Source: an uncultured Victivallales bacterium (GTDB taxonomy: Bacteria; Verrucomicrobiota; Lentisphaeria; Victivallales; UBA1829). From it: DNA of 64,000 nt. The notes below the pieces were generated by a model that had not been told where the DNA came from, ran no database searches, and was given only the letters and a program-made list of their open reading frames with translations. Within the stretch, counting starts at the first letter, position 1. The number at the start of each line of letters is the position of its first letter. The stretch covers positions 1-64,000 of the forward strand of contig CAKUJH010000006.1 in assembly GCA_934661375.1 (NCBI GenBank), given 5' to 3'. This document shows positions 1 to 9,008 of this stretch, piece by piece. The position numbers and the translations under genes are program-made.

Positions 1-26
1 AATGCACAACAAGCTTTTGTCAGACT

Positions 27-60
27 AAACGCACACCTCTTCTTTTTTGTCTGTGCGTTT
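27..60. terminator. Possible hairpin, end of an upstream transcript
   Basis: A 9-bp inverted repeat, AAACGCACA at 27-35 and TGTGCGTTT at 52-60, encloses a 16-base loop containing a T-run. It could end a gene lying left of the window. There is no clear T-tract after the right arm, so the call is weak. No gene is visible in the first 197 bases. Confidence 0.3.
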
Positions 61-122
61 ACTTTGACAAGTAGCACAAAACAGAAAAAAACAGAAAAAA
101 AAAGCAAAAACCGGATCGCAGC

Positions 123-150
123 TTGAATTGCGGCTGATTTATGTTATATT
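123..150 (+). promoter_or_regulatory. Candidate promoter of the acyl-CoA synthetase gene
   Basis: TTGAAT (123-128), a 16-base spacer and TATATT (145-150) match the promoter pattern seen repeatedly in this window. A start site near 157 would give a leader of about 40 bases before the ATG at 198. Confidence 0.45.
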
Positions 151-197
151 GGACAGATTGCTTTTCCGAAAAAAACAACAAGAAGGGTGCTGGAGAG

Positions 198-1835
198 ATG
201 CCTATCACGGAAATACTGGAGAAAAACGCCAAATTGTACGGCAATGATGTCGCGCTGGTGGAAATCAACCCGCAGGAACTGGAAAAACGTCACACGACCT
301 GGCGCGAATATTCGCTGATCGAACCAAGCAGCATCGACTCGTTCCGTTCGGAAATGACCTGGAATGAATTTGACGCCAAAGCCAACCGGCTGGCGAATTT
401 TCTGCTGACCCGGCAGATCTCCAAAGGAAAACGTGTCGGCATTCTCCTGATGAACTGTCTCGAATGGCTGCCCATCTATTTCGGCATTCTCAAAAGCGGC
501 GCCATGGCAGTGCCGCTGAATTTCCGCTACACCCCGGAAGAAATCAAATACTGTCTCGAACTGGCAGACGTGGATGTTCTGCTTTTCGGTCCGGAATTTG
601 TCGGACGCATTGAAGCGATCTGCGACCGCCTGCCCCGCGTCAAAGCCCTGCTCTATGTCGGCGAAGACTGCCCCTCGTTCGCGGAATCATACAACCGTCT
701 GGTTTCCTACTGTTCCAGCCGCAGCCCCGCCATTCCCATGACAGATGACGATCTGGCGGCAATTTATTTCTCCTCCGGCACCACCGGATTCCCGAAAGCC
801 ATTGTCCACGCGCACCGCAGTCTGATGCACGCCTGCGAAGTGGAGCAGAAACACCACGGACAGACCCGCGAAGACACTTTTCTGTGCATACCGCCACTGT
901 ACCATACGGGCGCAAAAATGCACTGGTTCGGCAGCTTTCTGGTCGGCGGAAAAGCGGTTCTCCTCAAAGGAATCAAACCGGAATGGATTATCCGCGCCGT
1001 TTCCGAAGAACACTGCACCGTAGTCTGGCTGCTGGTTCCCTGGGCTCAGGATATTCTGGATGCCATCGAACGCGGCGAAATCAAACTCGAAGACTACAAG
1101 CTCGATCAGTGGCGATTGATGCACATCGGCGCACAGCCGGTTCCGCCGAGCCTGATCAAACGCTGGAAAACCGTGTTCCCGAAACATCAGTACGACACCA
1201 ATTACGGACTGAGCGAATCCATCGGTCCCGGCGCCGTGCATCTGGGCGTGGAAAACATTGATCATGTCGGCGCCATCGGCGTTGCCGGATACGGCTGGCA
1301 GACAAAAATCGTTGATCCGCAGCGCAATGAAGTCAAACCCGGCGAAGTCGGAGAACTTGCACTCAAAGGCGCGGGGGTCATGCTCTGCTATTATAAAGAT
1401 GAAAAAGCCACGAAGGAAGTGCTGTCCGAGGACGGCTGGCTCTTCACCGGCGACATGGCAAAGGAAGTCGACGGCTTCATTTATCTGGTCGACCGCAAGA
1501 AAGACGTCATCATCACCGGCGGAGAAAATCTTTATCCCGTCCAGATTGAGGACTTCCTGCGGAAAAACAATGCCGTCAAGGACGTTGCCGTCATCGGTCT
1601 GCCGGATCACCGTCTGGGGGAAATCGCCGCCGCCATCATTGCGGTCAAACCCGGCATGACTCTCACGGAAAATGAAGTCAACGAATTCTGTCTCGGTTTG
1701 CCGCGCTATCAGCGTCCGCGCAAAATCATTTTCGCCGACGTGCCGCGCAATCCCACGGGGAAAATAGAAAAACCGAAACTGCGGAAAATGTACGGTGCCG
1801 ATCAGCTGGTCGCCCAGCAGAACGAACTGGAATAA
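198..1835 (+). CDS. AMP-forming acyl-CoA synthetase / AMP-dependent ligase
   Basis: This is a 545-residue ANL-superfamily enzyme that should activate a carboxylic acid with ATP to an acyl-adenylate and transfer it to CoA. The AMP-binding P-loop YFSSGTTGFPKAIVHAH lies at about residues 190-206. The mid-region YGLSE motif, the hinge GDMAKEVDGFIYLVDRKKD and the C-terminal lysine motif NPTGKIEKPK are all present, so both lobes look complete and active. The ATG at 198 was chosen because GGAG lies just upstream. An in-frame start at 141 would precede the predicted transcription start and adds an unconserved leader. Length is normal for medium- or long-chain fatty acid CoA ligases. The substrate cannot be told from sequence. 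The gene stands alone and ends at a strong hairpin. Confidence 0.9.
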   Translation: MPITEILEKNAKLYGNDVALVEINPQELEKRHTTWREYSLIEPSSIDSFRSEMTWNEFDAKANRLANFLLTRQISKGKRVGILLMNCLEWLPIYFGILKSGAMAVPLNFRYTPEEIKYCLELADVDVLLFGPEFVGRIEAICDRLPRVKALLYVGEDCPSFAESYNRLVSYCSSRSPAIPMTDDDLAAIYFSSGTTGFPKAIVHAHRSLMHACEVEQKHHGQTREDTFLCIPPLYHTGAKMHWFGSFLVGGKAVLLKGIKPEWIIRAVSEEHCTVVWLLVPWAQDILDAIERGEIKLEDYKLDQWRLMHIGAQPVPPSLIKRWKTVFPKHQYDTNYGLSESIGPGAVHLGVENIDHVGAIGVAGYGWQTKIVDPQRNEVKPGEVGELALKGAGVMLCYYKDEKATKEVLSEDGWLFTGDMAKEVDGFIYLVDRKKDVIITGGENLYPVQIEDFLRKNNAVKDVAVIGLPDHRLGEIAAAIIAVKPGMTLTENEVNEFCLGLPRYQRPRKIIFADVPRNPTGKIEKPKLRKMYGADQLVAQQNELE

Positions 1836-1850
1836 CAGATTTTCACGCAA

Positions 1851-1900
1851 AAAACGAACCGGATTCACGCAGCACTGCAGGAGTCCGGTTCGTTTTTTGT
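1851..1900. terminator. Strong bidirectional rho-independent terminator
   Basis: A perfect 13-bp inverted repeat, AAAACGAACCGGA (1851-1863) and TCCGGTTCGTTTT (1884-1896), is followed by a T-run and preceded by an A-run. It lies between convergent genes (acyl-CoA synthetase and the esterase operon), so it probably serves both strands. Confidence 0.9.
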
Positions 1901-1916
1901 TTTCAGAAAATATTTT

Positions 1917-2981
1917 TCAGCGTTTGGTCTGGCTGAAAATAAAATCCAGTGCTGTGTCATCGGCAAACGCCGGATCCCAGGCATTGTGGTTAACGCCCGG
2001 CAGTTCGCGGTACAGAATCCGGTCATTGCCCTGTTTCCGCAATGCTTCGATCATATTGCGCGAACGGCTGACCGGCACAACTTTATCGGCGTCACCATGA
2101 TAATCGCAGACCGCCAGATTCCGGAGTTTCGGAGCCTGTTTCTCATCCGCGCCGCCGCAGATGGCAAAAATTGCGGCAAAGAGTTCCGGTCTGCGGCTGA
2201 CAATATCCCATGCACCGTAACCGCCCATGGAAATTCCGCCGGCGTAAATCCGTTTCGGATCAACCGGAAATTCCCGGAGTTTCGAATCCAGCAGTTCCAT
2301 TGCCAGCTGCATGTGAACGGATGGTTCGGACGGCATGTCATGTGCGGGATCACCCCACGGAACTTCCACCCAGCGGTGTCCTTTCCGGCATTGCGGAAAC
2401 ACAACCACGGCTTTGAGGTTCTTGTGTCTGACAAGATAACGGGCGATCGCCATTCCCGGAATCCGCACATGAGTATAATTGTCATTTCCGACAGAACCTG
2501 CGCCGTGAAAGAAAATCATCAGTGCAAAATCTCCGGGCTGATCCGCTCCGACAACCAGCTGACGGTACGGCAAAGTCATTCCGTTTTTTCCGGTAAAAGT
2601 GAGAGGACGCAGCCCCGCCTGATCCACCATCTTGCGGGTTATCACCAGTTCGGATTGAGAATTATGTACAGACAATTTCATTTCAGATACATCCTTTGCA
2701 TGAACCTTTCCGAAAAATACGGAAAGTACTATCAGAATAATAATCAGGAAAAGACATCCCCCGCAGGAGGTTCCGCGCCACAGCCCCGGACGCCATTGGT
2801 ATCCGCAGTTCATGCAGCACAAATCAACGGAACCGCCGCCGAGCAGTCCTGCCAGCAGACCAACCCAGCCGACCAGAACCAGACCGAGACATCCCAGTCC
2901 GGCGTCATAGACTCTGCGGACCGGCATGATTTCTTCCGAGCCGCAACGCGGACAGACCGGTTTTCGATGCTGTTCACCCAT
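1917..2981 (-). CDS. Membrane-anchored alpha/beta-hydrolase (PHB-depolymerase/esterase-like) with zinc-ribbon N-terminus
   Basis: The 354-residue protein has three parts. Residues 8-60 carry cysteine pairs (CPRC at 10-13, CCMNC at 55-59) that look like a zinc ribbon and flank a hydrophobic helix at about 28-50. A second membrane helix lies at about 74-91. From residue 120 an alpha/beta-hydrolase of the poly(3-hydroxybutyrate) depolymerase/esterase type follows. It has the oxyanion-type FFHGAG, nucleophile elbow GGISMGG (Ser251), HGDAD (acid near 297-299) and VNHNAW (His332). It should hydrolyse an ester outside or at the membrane; the substrate is unknown. The ribbon-plus-membrane-plus-esterase order is uncommon. 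It lies 30 bases downstream of aroA on the same strand and is probably co-transcribed. It ends at the shared terminator. Confidence 0.75.
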   Translation of the reverse strand: MGEQHRKPVCPRCGSEEIMPVRRVYDAGLGCLGLVLVGWVGLLAGLLGGGSVDLCCMNCGYQWRPGLWRGTSCGGCLFLIIILIVLSVFFGKVHAKDVSEMKLSVHNSQSELVITRKMVDQAGLRPLTFTGKNGMTLPYRQLVVGADQPGDFALMIFFHGAGSVGNDNYTHVRIPGMAIARYLVRHKNLKAVVVFPQCRKGHRWVEVPWGDPAHDMPSEPSVHMQLAMELLDSKLREFPVDPKRIYAGGISMGGYGAWDIVSRRPELFAAIFAICGGADEKQAPKLRNLAVCDYHGDADKVVPVSRSRNMIEALRKQGNDRILYRELPGVNHNAWDPAFADDTALDFIFSQTKR

Positions 2982-3011
2982 ATCTCACCATCCTTGTTTA
3001 TTTTTCGTTTT

Positions 3012-4292
3012 TCAGATGGAAACTTCCATGAAGTTTGCGCCCAGCGCCTTGAAGTTATCCAGAAAAGCCGGATACGTAACCGCCACACAGTCGGCGTCAC
3101 GGATCACCGATTCGCCTTCAGCGGCAAGTCCGGCAATGGAAAGAGCCATTGCGATGCGATGATCGTTGTAACTCTGCAAGTCTGTGCTGCCCTTCAGTTT
3201 GCATCCGGTGATAACCATACCGTCCGCCAGTTCCTCCACCACAACACCCATCTTCCGGAGTTCAGTGGTCATACAGGCAATCCGGTCGGTCTCCTTGATT
3301 CGCGCCTGCGGAACATTGCGCAGGTAGCTGACGCCGTCCGCGCAAGCTGCCGCGACCGCCAGAACCGGCAGGGCATCGGGCGTGGCATTCAGATCCAGAT
3401 CAAACGCCTTCAGCCGGTGCGGACCGTGAATCGTGGTAACATGTTCATCCGAATCCACTTTCACGCCCATCTGCATGAAATGGCTGAACACTGCTTTATC
3501 ACCTTGCGAATCATTGAAATCCAAATTCGGAATCTGAACCGTTCCGCCGGTAACCGCCGCTGCCAGCAGAGGAAAAGATGCCGTTGAAAAATCAACCGGA
3601 ATCTTGGCGGAAAACGGCTGATATTTCTGTCCGCCGGCGACCTCGAAACGGGTCATGGCTTCGTCATAATCCAACTGAATCTTCTGACGTTTGAGCCAGT
3701 CCAGGGTCAGCTCGACATACGGCCGCTCATTCAGCTTATTGACATGGATCACCGTATTTTCTTTCAGTAGCGGAGCGGTCATCAGCAAAGCCGAAAGATA
3801 CTGCGAAGTTTTGCCGTCAATCAGCACTTCCCCGCCCTGAATCGGACCGGTTACGGAAAGCGGACATTTGCCGTTGGCGGATTCGACTGATGCGCCCAGA
3901 TCCGACAATGCTTCCAGCAGAGACGCCATAGGACGCGTGCGCAGGGATTCATCACCGTCGAATGAGATTCTGAAATCCGCCAGAGCCGCCATGGCAGTGA
4001 ACAGCCGCAGTCCGGTTCCGGAATTTTCCATGTCAATCGTGCGCGCCGGCTGGAGCAGATGTCCGCCGGTACCGGAAATCCGCCAGACCGTATCGTCGCC
4101 GCGTTTAATCCAGGCTCCCAGAATGGAAGCAGCGCGGAGACACGCAATTGTATCCTCGGAAACCAGAGGCATTTTGATGGTGGAGGTTCCGGACGCCAGA
4201 GCGGCGATGAAAATTGCGCGGATGGTATGGGATTTGGATCCCGGTATTTCCACCTGCCCGGCAATTTTCGATTTTCTGATGGATATTTCCAT
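3012..4292 (-). CDS. aroA: 3-phosphoshikimate 1-carboxyvinyltransferase (EPSP synthase)
   Basis: This 426-residue enzyme transfers the enolpyruvyl group of PEP to shikimate-3-phosphate, the sixth step of chorismate synthesis. Family motifs are present in order: GSKSHTIRAIF near the N-terminus, NSGTGLRLFTAMAA, IKETDRIACM and YNDHRIAMAL near the C-terminus. Asp and Glu residues of the PEP site are retained. The ATG at 4292 was preferred over a TTG three codons upstream because GAAAGG sits nine bases before it. A textbook promoter lies at 4332-4360 on the same strand. The membrane esterase follows 30 bases downstream, an unusual partner for a shikimate gene. Confidence 0.95.
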   Translation of the reverse strand: MEISIRKSKIAGQVEIPGSKSHTIRAIFIAALASGTSTIKMPLVSEDTIACLRAASILGAWIKRGDDTVWRISGTGGHLLQPARTIDMENSGTGLRLFTAMAALADFRISFDGDESLRTRPMASLLEALSDLGASVESANGKCPLSVTGPIQGGEVLIDGKTSQYLSALLMTAPLLKENTVIHVNKLNERPYVELTLDWLKRQKIQLDYDEAMTRFEVAGGQKYQPFSAKIPVDFSTASFPLLAAAVTGGTVQIPNLDFNDSQGDKAVFSHFMQMGVKVDSDEHVTTIHGPHRLKAFDLDLNATPDALPVLAVAAACADGVSYLRNVPQARIKETDRIACMTTELRKMGVVVEELADGMVITGCKLKGSTDLQSYNDHRIAMALSIAGLAAEGESVIRDADCVAVTYPAFLDNFKALGANFMEVSI

Positions 4293-4331
4293 ATAGCACA
4301 ACCTTTCGTTGATCAGTAAACCATTGCAGTC

Positions 4332-4360
4332 AATATACCCCGCAATCCTGAAAATGTCAA
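4332..4360 (-). promoter_or_regulatory. Promoter of aroA
   Basis: Read on the minus strand: TTGACA, 17-base spacer, TATATT. The -35 box is perfect and the -10 box matches the common form in this window. The start site falls about 35 bases upstream of the aroA ATG. Confidence 0.75.
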
Positions 4361-4608
4361 ACTGCCGACAGCAGATTCCCGTTCAAATCAAATTCAGCAT
4401 AAGATATTCTGGAATAATTTTATGGTTTCACCAGCGGGAGACTGCTTTCACAGAAGTTGCTCAGCATCGTTCCGGCTGCTCGCCAGAACACCCGGAGCGG
4501 ACAACCCGTTTCGGTCGTTTTTTTGCCGGACAGCAGCGTTTTTTTACGTTTTCAGCTTCATTTTCGCAAAAAAAAGCAAAAAAAACATACTATTTTAAAA
4601 AATGACAC
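4361..4608. other. Intergenic region between aroA and yajC
   Basis: No gene, RNA or clear repeat is visible between the aroA promoter and the yajC promoter. The last 60 bases are very A-rich (runs of A with scattered GC), which may act as an UP-type element for the yajC promoter. Confidence 0.4.
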
Positions 4609-4637
4609 TTGCGATTCTCTCAAACCAAGGTTAAATT
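4609..4637 (+). promoter_or_regulatory. Candidate promoter of yajC-secDF
   Basis: TTGCGA (4609-4614), 17-base spacer and TAAATT (4632-4637) lie about 50 bases upstream of the yajC ATG, just after an A-tract-rich stretch. Confidence 0.5.
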
Positions 4638-4687
4638 AACAGTCCTGTATCGGAATGAAAACAACAACAGTTTATGGAGAATAAAAA

Positions 4688-5065
4688 ATGAGTCTGAACT
4701 TCATCGTTCCCTTCGCCCAGCAAGCCGCAAACGCAACCCAGCAGGCCACGCAGCCCGCTGCCGAAACTGCCCAGAAAGCGCAGGAAGCCGGAGGCGGATT
4801 CATGGGACTCGTTCCTATGATCGTCATCATGGGAGTCCTGATCTGGTTCGTGTGGCGCGGTCAGAAAAAAGAACAGAAACGCCGTCAGGAAATGATTGAA
4901 GGCGTGAAAGTCGGCGACAGAATCGTCACCATCGGCGGCATCTACGGCGAAGTCATCACGGTCAAAGAAAAAACCTTCATCGTGAAAATCGCGGACAACA
5001 CCCGCATCGAAATCATCAAAAGCGCGGTCAGTGCCGCTCCCGCCGGAGAAGAAGCTGCAAAATGA
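4688..5065 (+). CDS. yajC: Preprotein translocase accessory subunit YajC
   Basis: This 125-residue single-span membrane protein is the small partner of SecDF in the Sec holotranslocon. An Ala/Gln-rich N-terminal tail (residues 10-35) is longer than in E. coli YajC. It is followed by one membrane helix at about 39-57 and the conserved cytoplasmic domain with KVGDRIVTIGGIYGEV. Its stop codon overlaps the secDF start by four bases (ATGA), which indicates translational coupling. GGAGA lies upstream of the ATG. The yajC-secDF order is the conserved one in bacteria. Confidence 0.92.
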   Translation: MSLNFIVPFAQQAANATQQATQPAAETAQKAQEAGGGFMGLVPMIVIMGVLIWFVWRGQKKEQKRRQEMIEGVKVGDRIVTIGGIYGEVITVKEKTFIVKIADNTRIEIIKSAVSAAPAGEEAAK

Positions 5066-7641
5066 ACAAGAAACCCATTATTCTGCGTACGATATTCGCT
5101 CTGCTGGTGCTGGGCGTATTCATCTACTCCATGTACCCGCTTCAGGAACGGGATTTCTATGAGTCCTTCAAAGACATCTGCGACAATCCCAAGAGCGCGG
5201 AAGTAACGGAACTGATCGCCGCCGCCCAGGCAAAAAAAGCCAAGGACCCGTCGATGTACGACTCCGTCGCGCTGGAAAATGCCGCCATCGACAAAGGCAT
5301 TTCCATTCAGAAGCTCCTGAAACCCGCAACGGTGAAAAACCAGAAAATCTCCAACAACCGCGACGTGCTGTCCCTGATCCGCAAGAACTCCGCCGGTTCC
5401 ATCCGGCGCGGTATCGACCTGAACGGCGGCGCGGAATTCATTCTGGAACTCACCCCCGATCCTGCCGACAAGGAAAAAATCGACAAGGATTTCAACAAAT
5501 ACCGCGATCTCGCCATTGAAAACCTGCGGAAACGTCTCACGCAGAAAAATATTTTCGAAGCCGACATTTCCCCCGCCGGCGGCAGATACATTTCCATGCG
5601 TGTGCCGATTGTGACCAAGGAAGAAAAAGCGGTTCTCGAAAAACTCATCAAAATGAGTGCGAAGCTCCAGTTCAAACTGGTTCATCCCAACAACGCGGAT
5701 GAAGTTGCCAAGTACTCCGCCGATCCCAAAGGCTATCAGGTGCCCGAAGGATATGAGGTCAAAATCTGCAATGAAACCCGCAACGGCAAACCCGCCCGTA
5801 CCGTTTTCATCGTGGAACGCGCTGTTCAGATGGACGGCAAGGAAGTCAATGACGCCTACCAGACCATGAACCAGTACGGTCAGCGCGAAATCATTCTTTC
5901 CTTCAAACCTGCCGGAGCCGCCCGTTTCGGTGAAATCACCAGCAGCAATGTCGGACGGCAGCTCGCCATCATTCTGGACGGCGAACTCTACTCCGCGCCG
6001 GTCATCAACCAGGCCATCACCGGAGGCAATGCGCAGATCACCGGCAGCTTCTCCCGTGAAGAAGCCGAAAACATTTCCAACGCTCTCAAGAGCGGCAGCG
6101 TTCCGTTCTCCATGACCATTCTGGCACAGTCGGATATCGACCCGACCATTGGTGCACAGACGGTGCGTGACGGTCTTTACTCCGGTATCGCCGGCATGAT
6201 TCTGGTCATGATCTTCATGATCATCTATTATGTCCGCAGCGGTATTGTGGCGAATATTTCGCTGTTCACCAACGCGGTTCTGATTCTCGGAGCCATGGCG
6301 GCATTCGACGTTACGCTGACCCTGCCCGGTATCGCCGGTATCATCCTGACCATCGGTATGGCTGTCGACGCCAACGTGCTGATCTACGAACGTATCCGGG
6401 AAGAAGTCGCCAGCGGCAAAACCATTCAGAACGCAATCGACCTCGGTTTCGACCGCGCCTATTCGGCGATTTTCGACTCGAACTTCACCACGCTGTTCGT
6501 GGCGGTCATCCTGCTCTGGCAGGGTACCGGCGCCATCAAGGGTTTTGCCATCACTCTGGCTATCGGTGTGGCTACCACCCTGTTCACCGCTGTGTTCCTG
6601 ACCCGTCTGCTGTTTGATTACATGACCCGGTTCACTCCGGTTCACAAACTCCGGATGCTTCAGTTCTTCAAATCGCCTCATTTCGATTTCCTCGGCATGA
6701 AGAAATATGCTCTGGCGTTTTCCGCCCTGATGATCGTTGCCACTTTCGTCACAATCGGAATCCGCGGCAAAGACTGTCTCGGCATTGACTTCACCGGCGG
6801 TACGCAGCTGACTCTGGATTTCAAACAGGCAGTTCCGGCGGAGCAGATCTCCAAAGTTCTGACGGAAAAAGGACTGGAAAACAAAGTTACCTACAAGACC
6901 GGCAGTGCCGTTGACGCCCAGAAACAGCTTGAAATCGTCATCCGTGAAAAGCACGGAATCACCAAAGCACAGACCGCTGAACAGGGTGCGGTCGTTATGG
7001 AATCCGTTACAAAGATCCTGAACGCCGCCTTCCCCGAAGCCGGATTCAAGGGTGAAACGCAGTCCACACTGGGTGCGCTCATCGGTGCAACCTTCGTAAA
7101 ATCCGCCCTGCTCTCCATTGTGCTGTCGTTCGTGGTCATGATTCTTTACATGACCATCCGTTTCCAGTTCTCCTACTCGATTTCCGGAAACGTGGTGCTG
7201 ATTCATGACGTCATCATCGGCGTCGGCATCTACCTGATGCTGGGCGGTCAGATCACCATGAACGTAGTGGCGGGTGCCCTGACCATCATCGGTATTTCCA
7301 TCAACGACACCATCGTTACCTTCGACCGTGTCCGCGAAAACCTGAAACTGGTCAAAAACATGACCTATCATGACATCATCAACCTGAGTATCAACCAGAC
7401 GCTCTCCCGTACGATGCTGACCTCGCTGACCACCATCATGGTGCTGGTCATGCAGCTGATTTTCGGCGGCTCCGGCATCCGGGACTTCGTGTCGGTGATG
7501 CTGTTCGGTCTGATTGTCGGTACCTATTCGTCCATCTTCATCACCAACCTGATTATTTCCTACTGGCATAAGCCGGTGAAATCCATCAAGGATCGTGATG
7601 CGCTCCCCGCGGCGGACAAACCTGTTTCCACGGAAGCCTGA
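5062..7641 (+). CDS. secDF: Fused protein translocase subunit SecDF
   Basis: The 859-residue protein is a natural SecD-SecF fusion that uses the proton gradient to help pull exported proteins across the inner membrane. The SecD half has a first helix at about 10-25, the periplasmic P1 signature GIDLNGGAEFILEL, the SecD head motif ILDGELYSAPVI and helices containing GMAVDANVLIYERIREE. The SecF half starts near residue 550 with GIDFTGGTQLTLDF and has the matching FDRVRENLK and SGIRDFVSVMLFG motifs. Twelve membrane helices are expected. Such fusions are common in Bacteroidetes, PVC bacteria and Bacillus. It overlaps yajC and ends before a strong terminator. Confidence 0.95.
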   Translation: MNKKPIILRTIFALLVLGVFIYSMYPLQERDFYESFKDICDNPKSAEVTELIAAAQAKKAKDPSMYDSVALENAAIDKGISIQKLLKPATVKNQKISNNRDVLSLIRKNSAGSIRRGIDLNGGAEFILELTPDPADKEKIDKDFNKYRDLAIENLRKRLTQKNIFEADISPAGGRYISMRVPIVTKEEKAVLEKLIKMSAKLQFKLVHPNNADEVAKYSADPKGYQVPEGYEVKICNETRNGKPARTVFIVERAVQMDGKEVNDAYQTMNQYGQREIILSFKPAGAARFGEITSSNVGRQLAIILDGELYSAPVINQAITGGNAQITGSFSREEAENISNALKSGSVPFSMTILAQSDIDPTIGAQTVRDGLYSGIAGMILVMIFMIIYYVRSGIVANISLFTNAVLILGAMAAFDVTLTLPGIAGIILTIGMAVDANVLIYERIREEVASGKTIQNAIDLGFDRAYSAIFDSNFTTLFVAVILLWQGTGAIKGFAITLAIGVATTLFTAVFLTRLLFDYMTRFTPVHKLRMLQFFKSPHFDFLGMKKYALAFSALMIVATFVTIGIRGKDCLGIDFTGGTQLTLDFKQAVPAEQISKVLTEKGLENKVTYKTGSAVDAQKQLEIVIREKHGITKAQTAEQGAVVMESVTKILNAAFPEAGFKGETQSTLGALIGATFVKSALLSIVLSFVVMILYMTIRFQFSYSISGNVVLIHDVIIGVGIYLMLGGQITMNVVAGALTIIGISINDTIVTFDRVRENLKLVKNMTYHDIINLSINQTLSRTMLTSLTTIMVLVMQLIFGGSGIRDFVSVMLFGLIVGTYSSIFITNLIISYWHKPVKSIKDRDALPAADKPVSTEA

Positions 7642-7667
7642 CCATGGACGAACATTAACCCGAACCT

Positions 7668-7699
7668 GAAACACCCGGAACTTTCCGGGTGTTTCTTTA
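7668..7699 (+). terminator. Terminator after secDF
   Basis: A perfect 13-bp stem, GAAACACCCGGAA (7668-7680) with TTCCGGGTGTTTC (7683-7695), carries a very tight loop and is followed by T-rich sequence. It ends the yajC-secDF transcript 26 bases after the stop codon. Confidence 0.85.
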
Positions 7700-7714
7700 T
7701 CAAGGAATCATTTT

Positions 7715-8980
7715 ATGGAATTACATGACTTCTGCCGAACTCTGGAATTTGACGCTGTTTGGGAAAACAAACTGTTTCCGGTGTGGGAACAGCTGACAAA
7801 GAACACCGATGATTCACTCCCCGATTTCATGAAAGAGGAATTCCGGCGCAGATACTATCCGTACTGTCAGGGACCGGAAAATCTCTGGAACCGCATGGCG
7901 CGCATCGTGGAAATCACGGCGAAGACTCCGGTCTGCGCCCGATTGGCACAGATAATCCGGTATGCCGTATTCATTGCAGAACCGCAGATCAGTCTGGGTG
8001 AATGGCCGACGCTGGAAAAATTTTACGGTGAAGACTCCGGCATTTTCTATCTGTTGGTTGCCATGTCCGCTCTGCCGCTGATCGAGCGGAAACACCGTGA
8101 GCTGGGACTGCCGGAACATTACTGGCAGAATGCCGCCGGATTCATTGGCGGACGGATGCAGCTCTATGCGGCGGCACACAACGGACAGCCGGGAATGATT
8201 TCCGCATTTGCGTTTCTCCGTCATCATGTGGATGGACATCTGTTCCGGATCGGACGTCTTGAATTTATGCTTCAGACGCCGCCGGAAGGTTTCTTTCCTG
8301 CGGTTTACGTCAACCGGAAAGACGGTTCGCTGCAAGTGCTTTGCCGCAATCAATGGCGTTTCGACAAAAACGGTTTGTTCGTTCTTGATCCGCGGGAGGA
8401 AACGGCATTCACAGCGACGCTGGAAATCACCGGCAGCCAGGTTGCCGGAACTCCGATTTCGCCGTACGGTTTCCCGCTGACGAACCGCACTGTAACCCTG
8501 GATTTGAAAGAATGGGAACCATTCTGCACTCCGTGGGATCTGGTTCCGGCGATTCATATTCCGGGCGGAGGCAGCATCACAATGGATATTCTGAAGGAAT
8601 CCATGCAGGAAGCGTGCAGCTTCTTCCGGAAATATTTTCATCAGGAAGTGCCGGCGTTTACTTGCGCCAGCTGGCTGTTCAATCCGGACTGGGAAACGGA
8701 ACTGCCGCGTTCCAATATGACACAGTGGCAGAAAAACGTATATATGTGCGCAGTCGCCAAGTCGCCTGCCGCCGGACTGTTTTTTGTTTACGGACGCACC
8801 GGCGACCCGCGGCAGATGCAGCGGACCACTTCCCTGCATGAGGCGTTCTGCCGTCTGTTCGACCGGAACGAAGTGCTGAAATACGGGTATACATTTATTC
8901 CGGTGTGCGATCTGGAAAAATTCGGCACGGAATTCCGCAGAAAACAGTGGGATGCGGCGGGACTGCCCCGGAAATCATGA
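7715..8980 (+). CDS. Uncharacterised protein, possibly acyltransferase-like (GNAT-like N/C domain type)
   Basis: This is a 421-residue soluble protein with no signal peptide or membrane helix. The N-terminal half is helical and rich in aromatic residues (RRRYYPYCQGPENLW near residue 45). The middle contains FLRHHVDGHLFRIGRLEFM at about 170-190. The C-terminal half ends in a region with SLHEAFCRLF. From memory this arrangement resembles a family annotated as acyltransferases with GNAT-like N- and C-terminal domains (DUF5596), but I cannot confirm it. The catalytic residues are unknown. AAGGA lies upstream of the ATG. It is 28 bases upstream of the UvrA-like gene and may share its transcript. 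Confidence 0.6.
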   Translation: MELHDFCRTLEFDAVWENKLFPVWEQLTKNTDDSLPDFMKEEFRRRYYPYCQGPENLWNRMARIVEITAKTPVCARLAQIIRYAVFIAEPQISLGEWPTLEKFYGEDSGIFYLLVAMSALPLIERKHRELGLPEHYWQNAAGFIGGRMQLYAAAHNGQPGMISAFAFLRHHVDGHLFRIGRLEFMLQTPPEGFFPAVYVNRKDGSLQVLCRNQWRFDKNGLFVLDPREETAFTATLEITGSQVAGTPISPYGFPLTNRTVTLDLKEWEPFCTPWDLVPAIHIPGGGSITMDILKESMQEACSFFRKYFHQEVPAFTCASWLFNPDWETELPRSNMTQWQKNVYMCAVAKSPAAGLFFVYGRTGDPRQMQRTTSLHEAFCRLFDRNEVLKYGYTFIPVCDLEKFGTEFRRKQWDAAGLPRKS

Positions 8981-9008
8981 GTTGCTTTAAATATTTGGAG
9001 TAAAAGCG

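Noticed and set aside
687..1868. Long open frames on the strand opposite many genes, for example 4942-7674(-), 45994-48240(-) and 60578-62197(-)
   Set aside because: They lie antisense to genes with clear family motifs, have low-complexity His/Gln/Asp-rich translations and lack ribosome-binding sites. They arise from the GC-biased third positions of the real genes.
4302..4687. Search for a tRNA, riboswitch or small RNA upstream of yajC
   Set aside because: No cloverleaf, T-loop GTTCGA or conserved riboswitch core was seen; only promoters and A-tracts.
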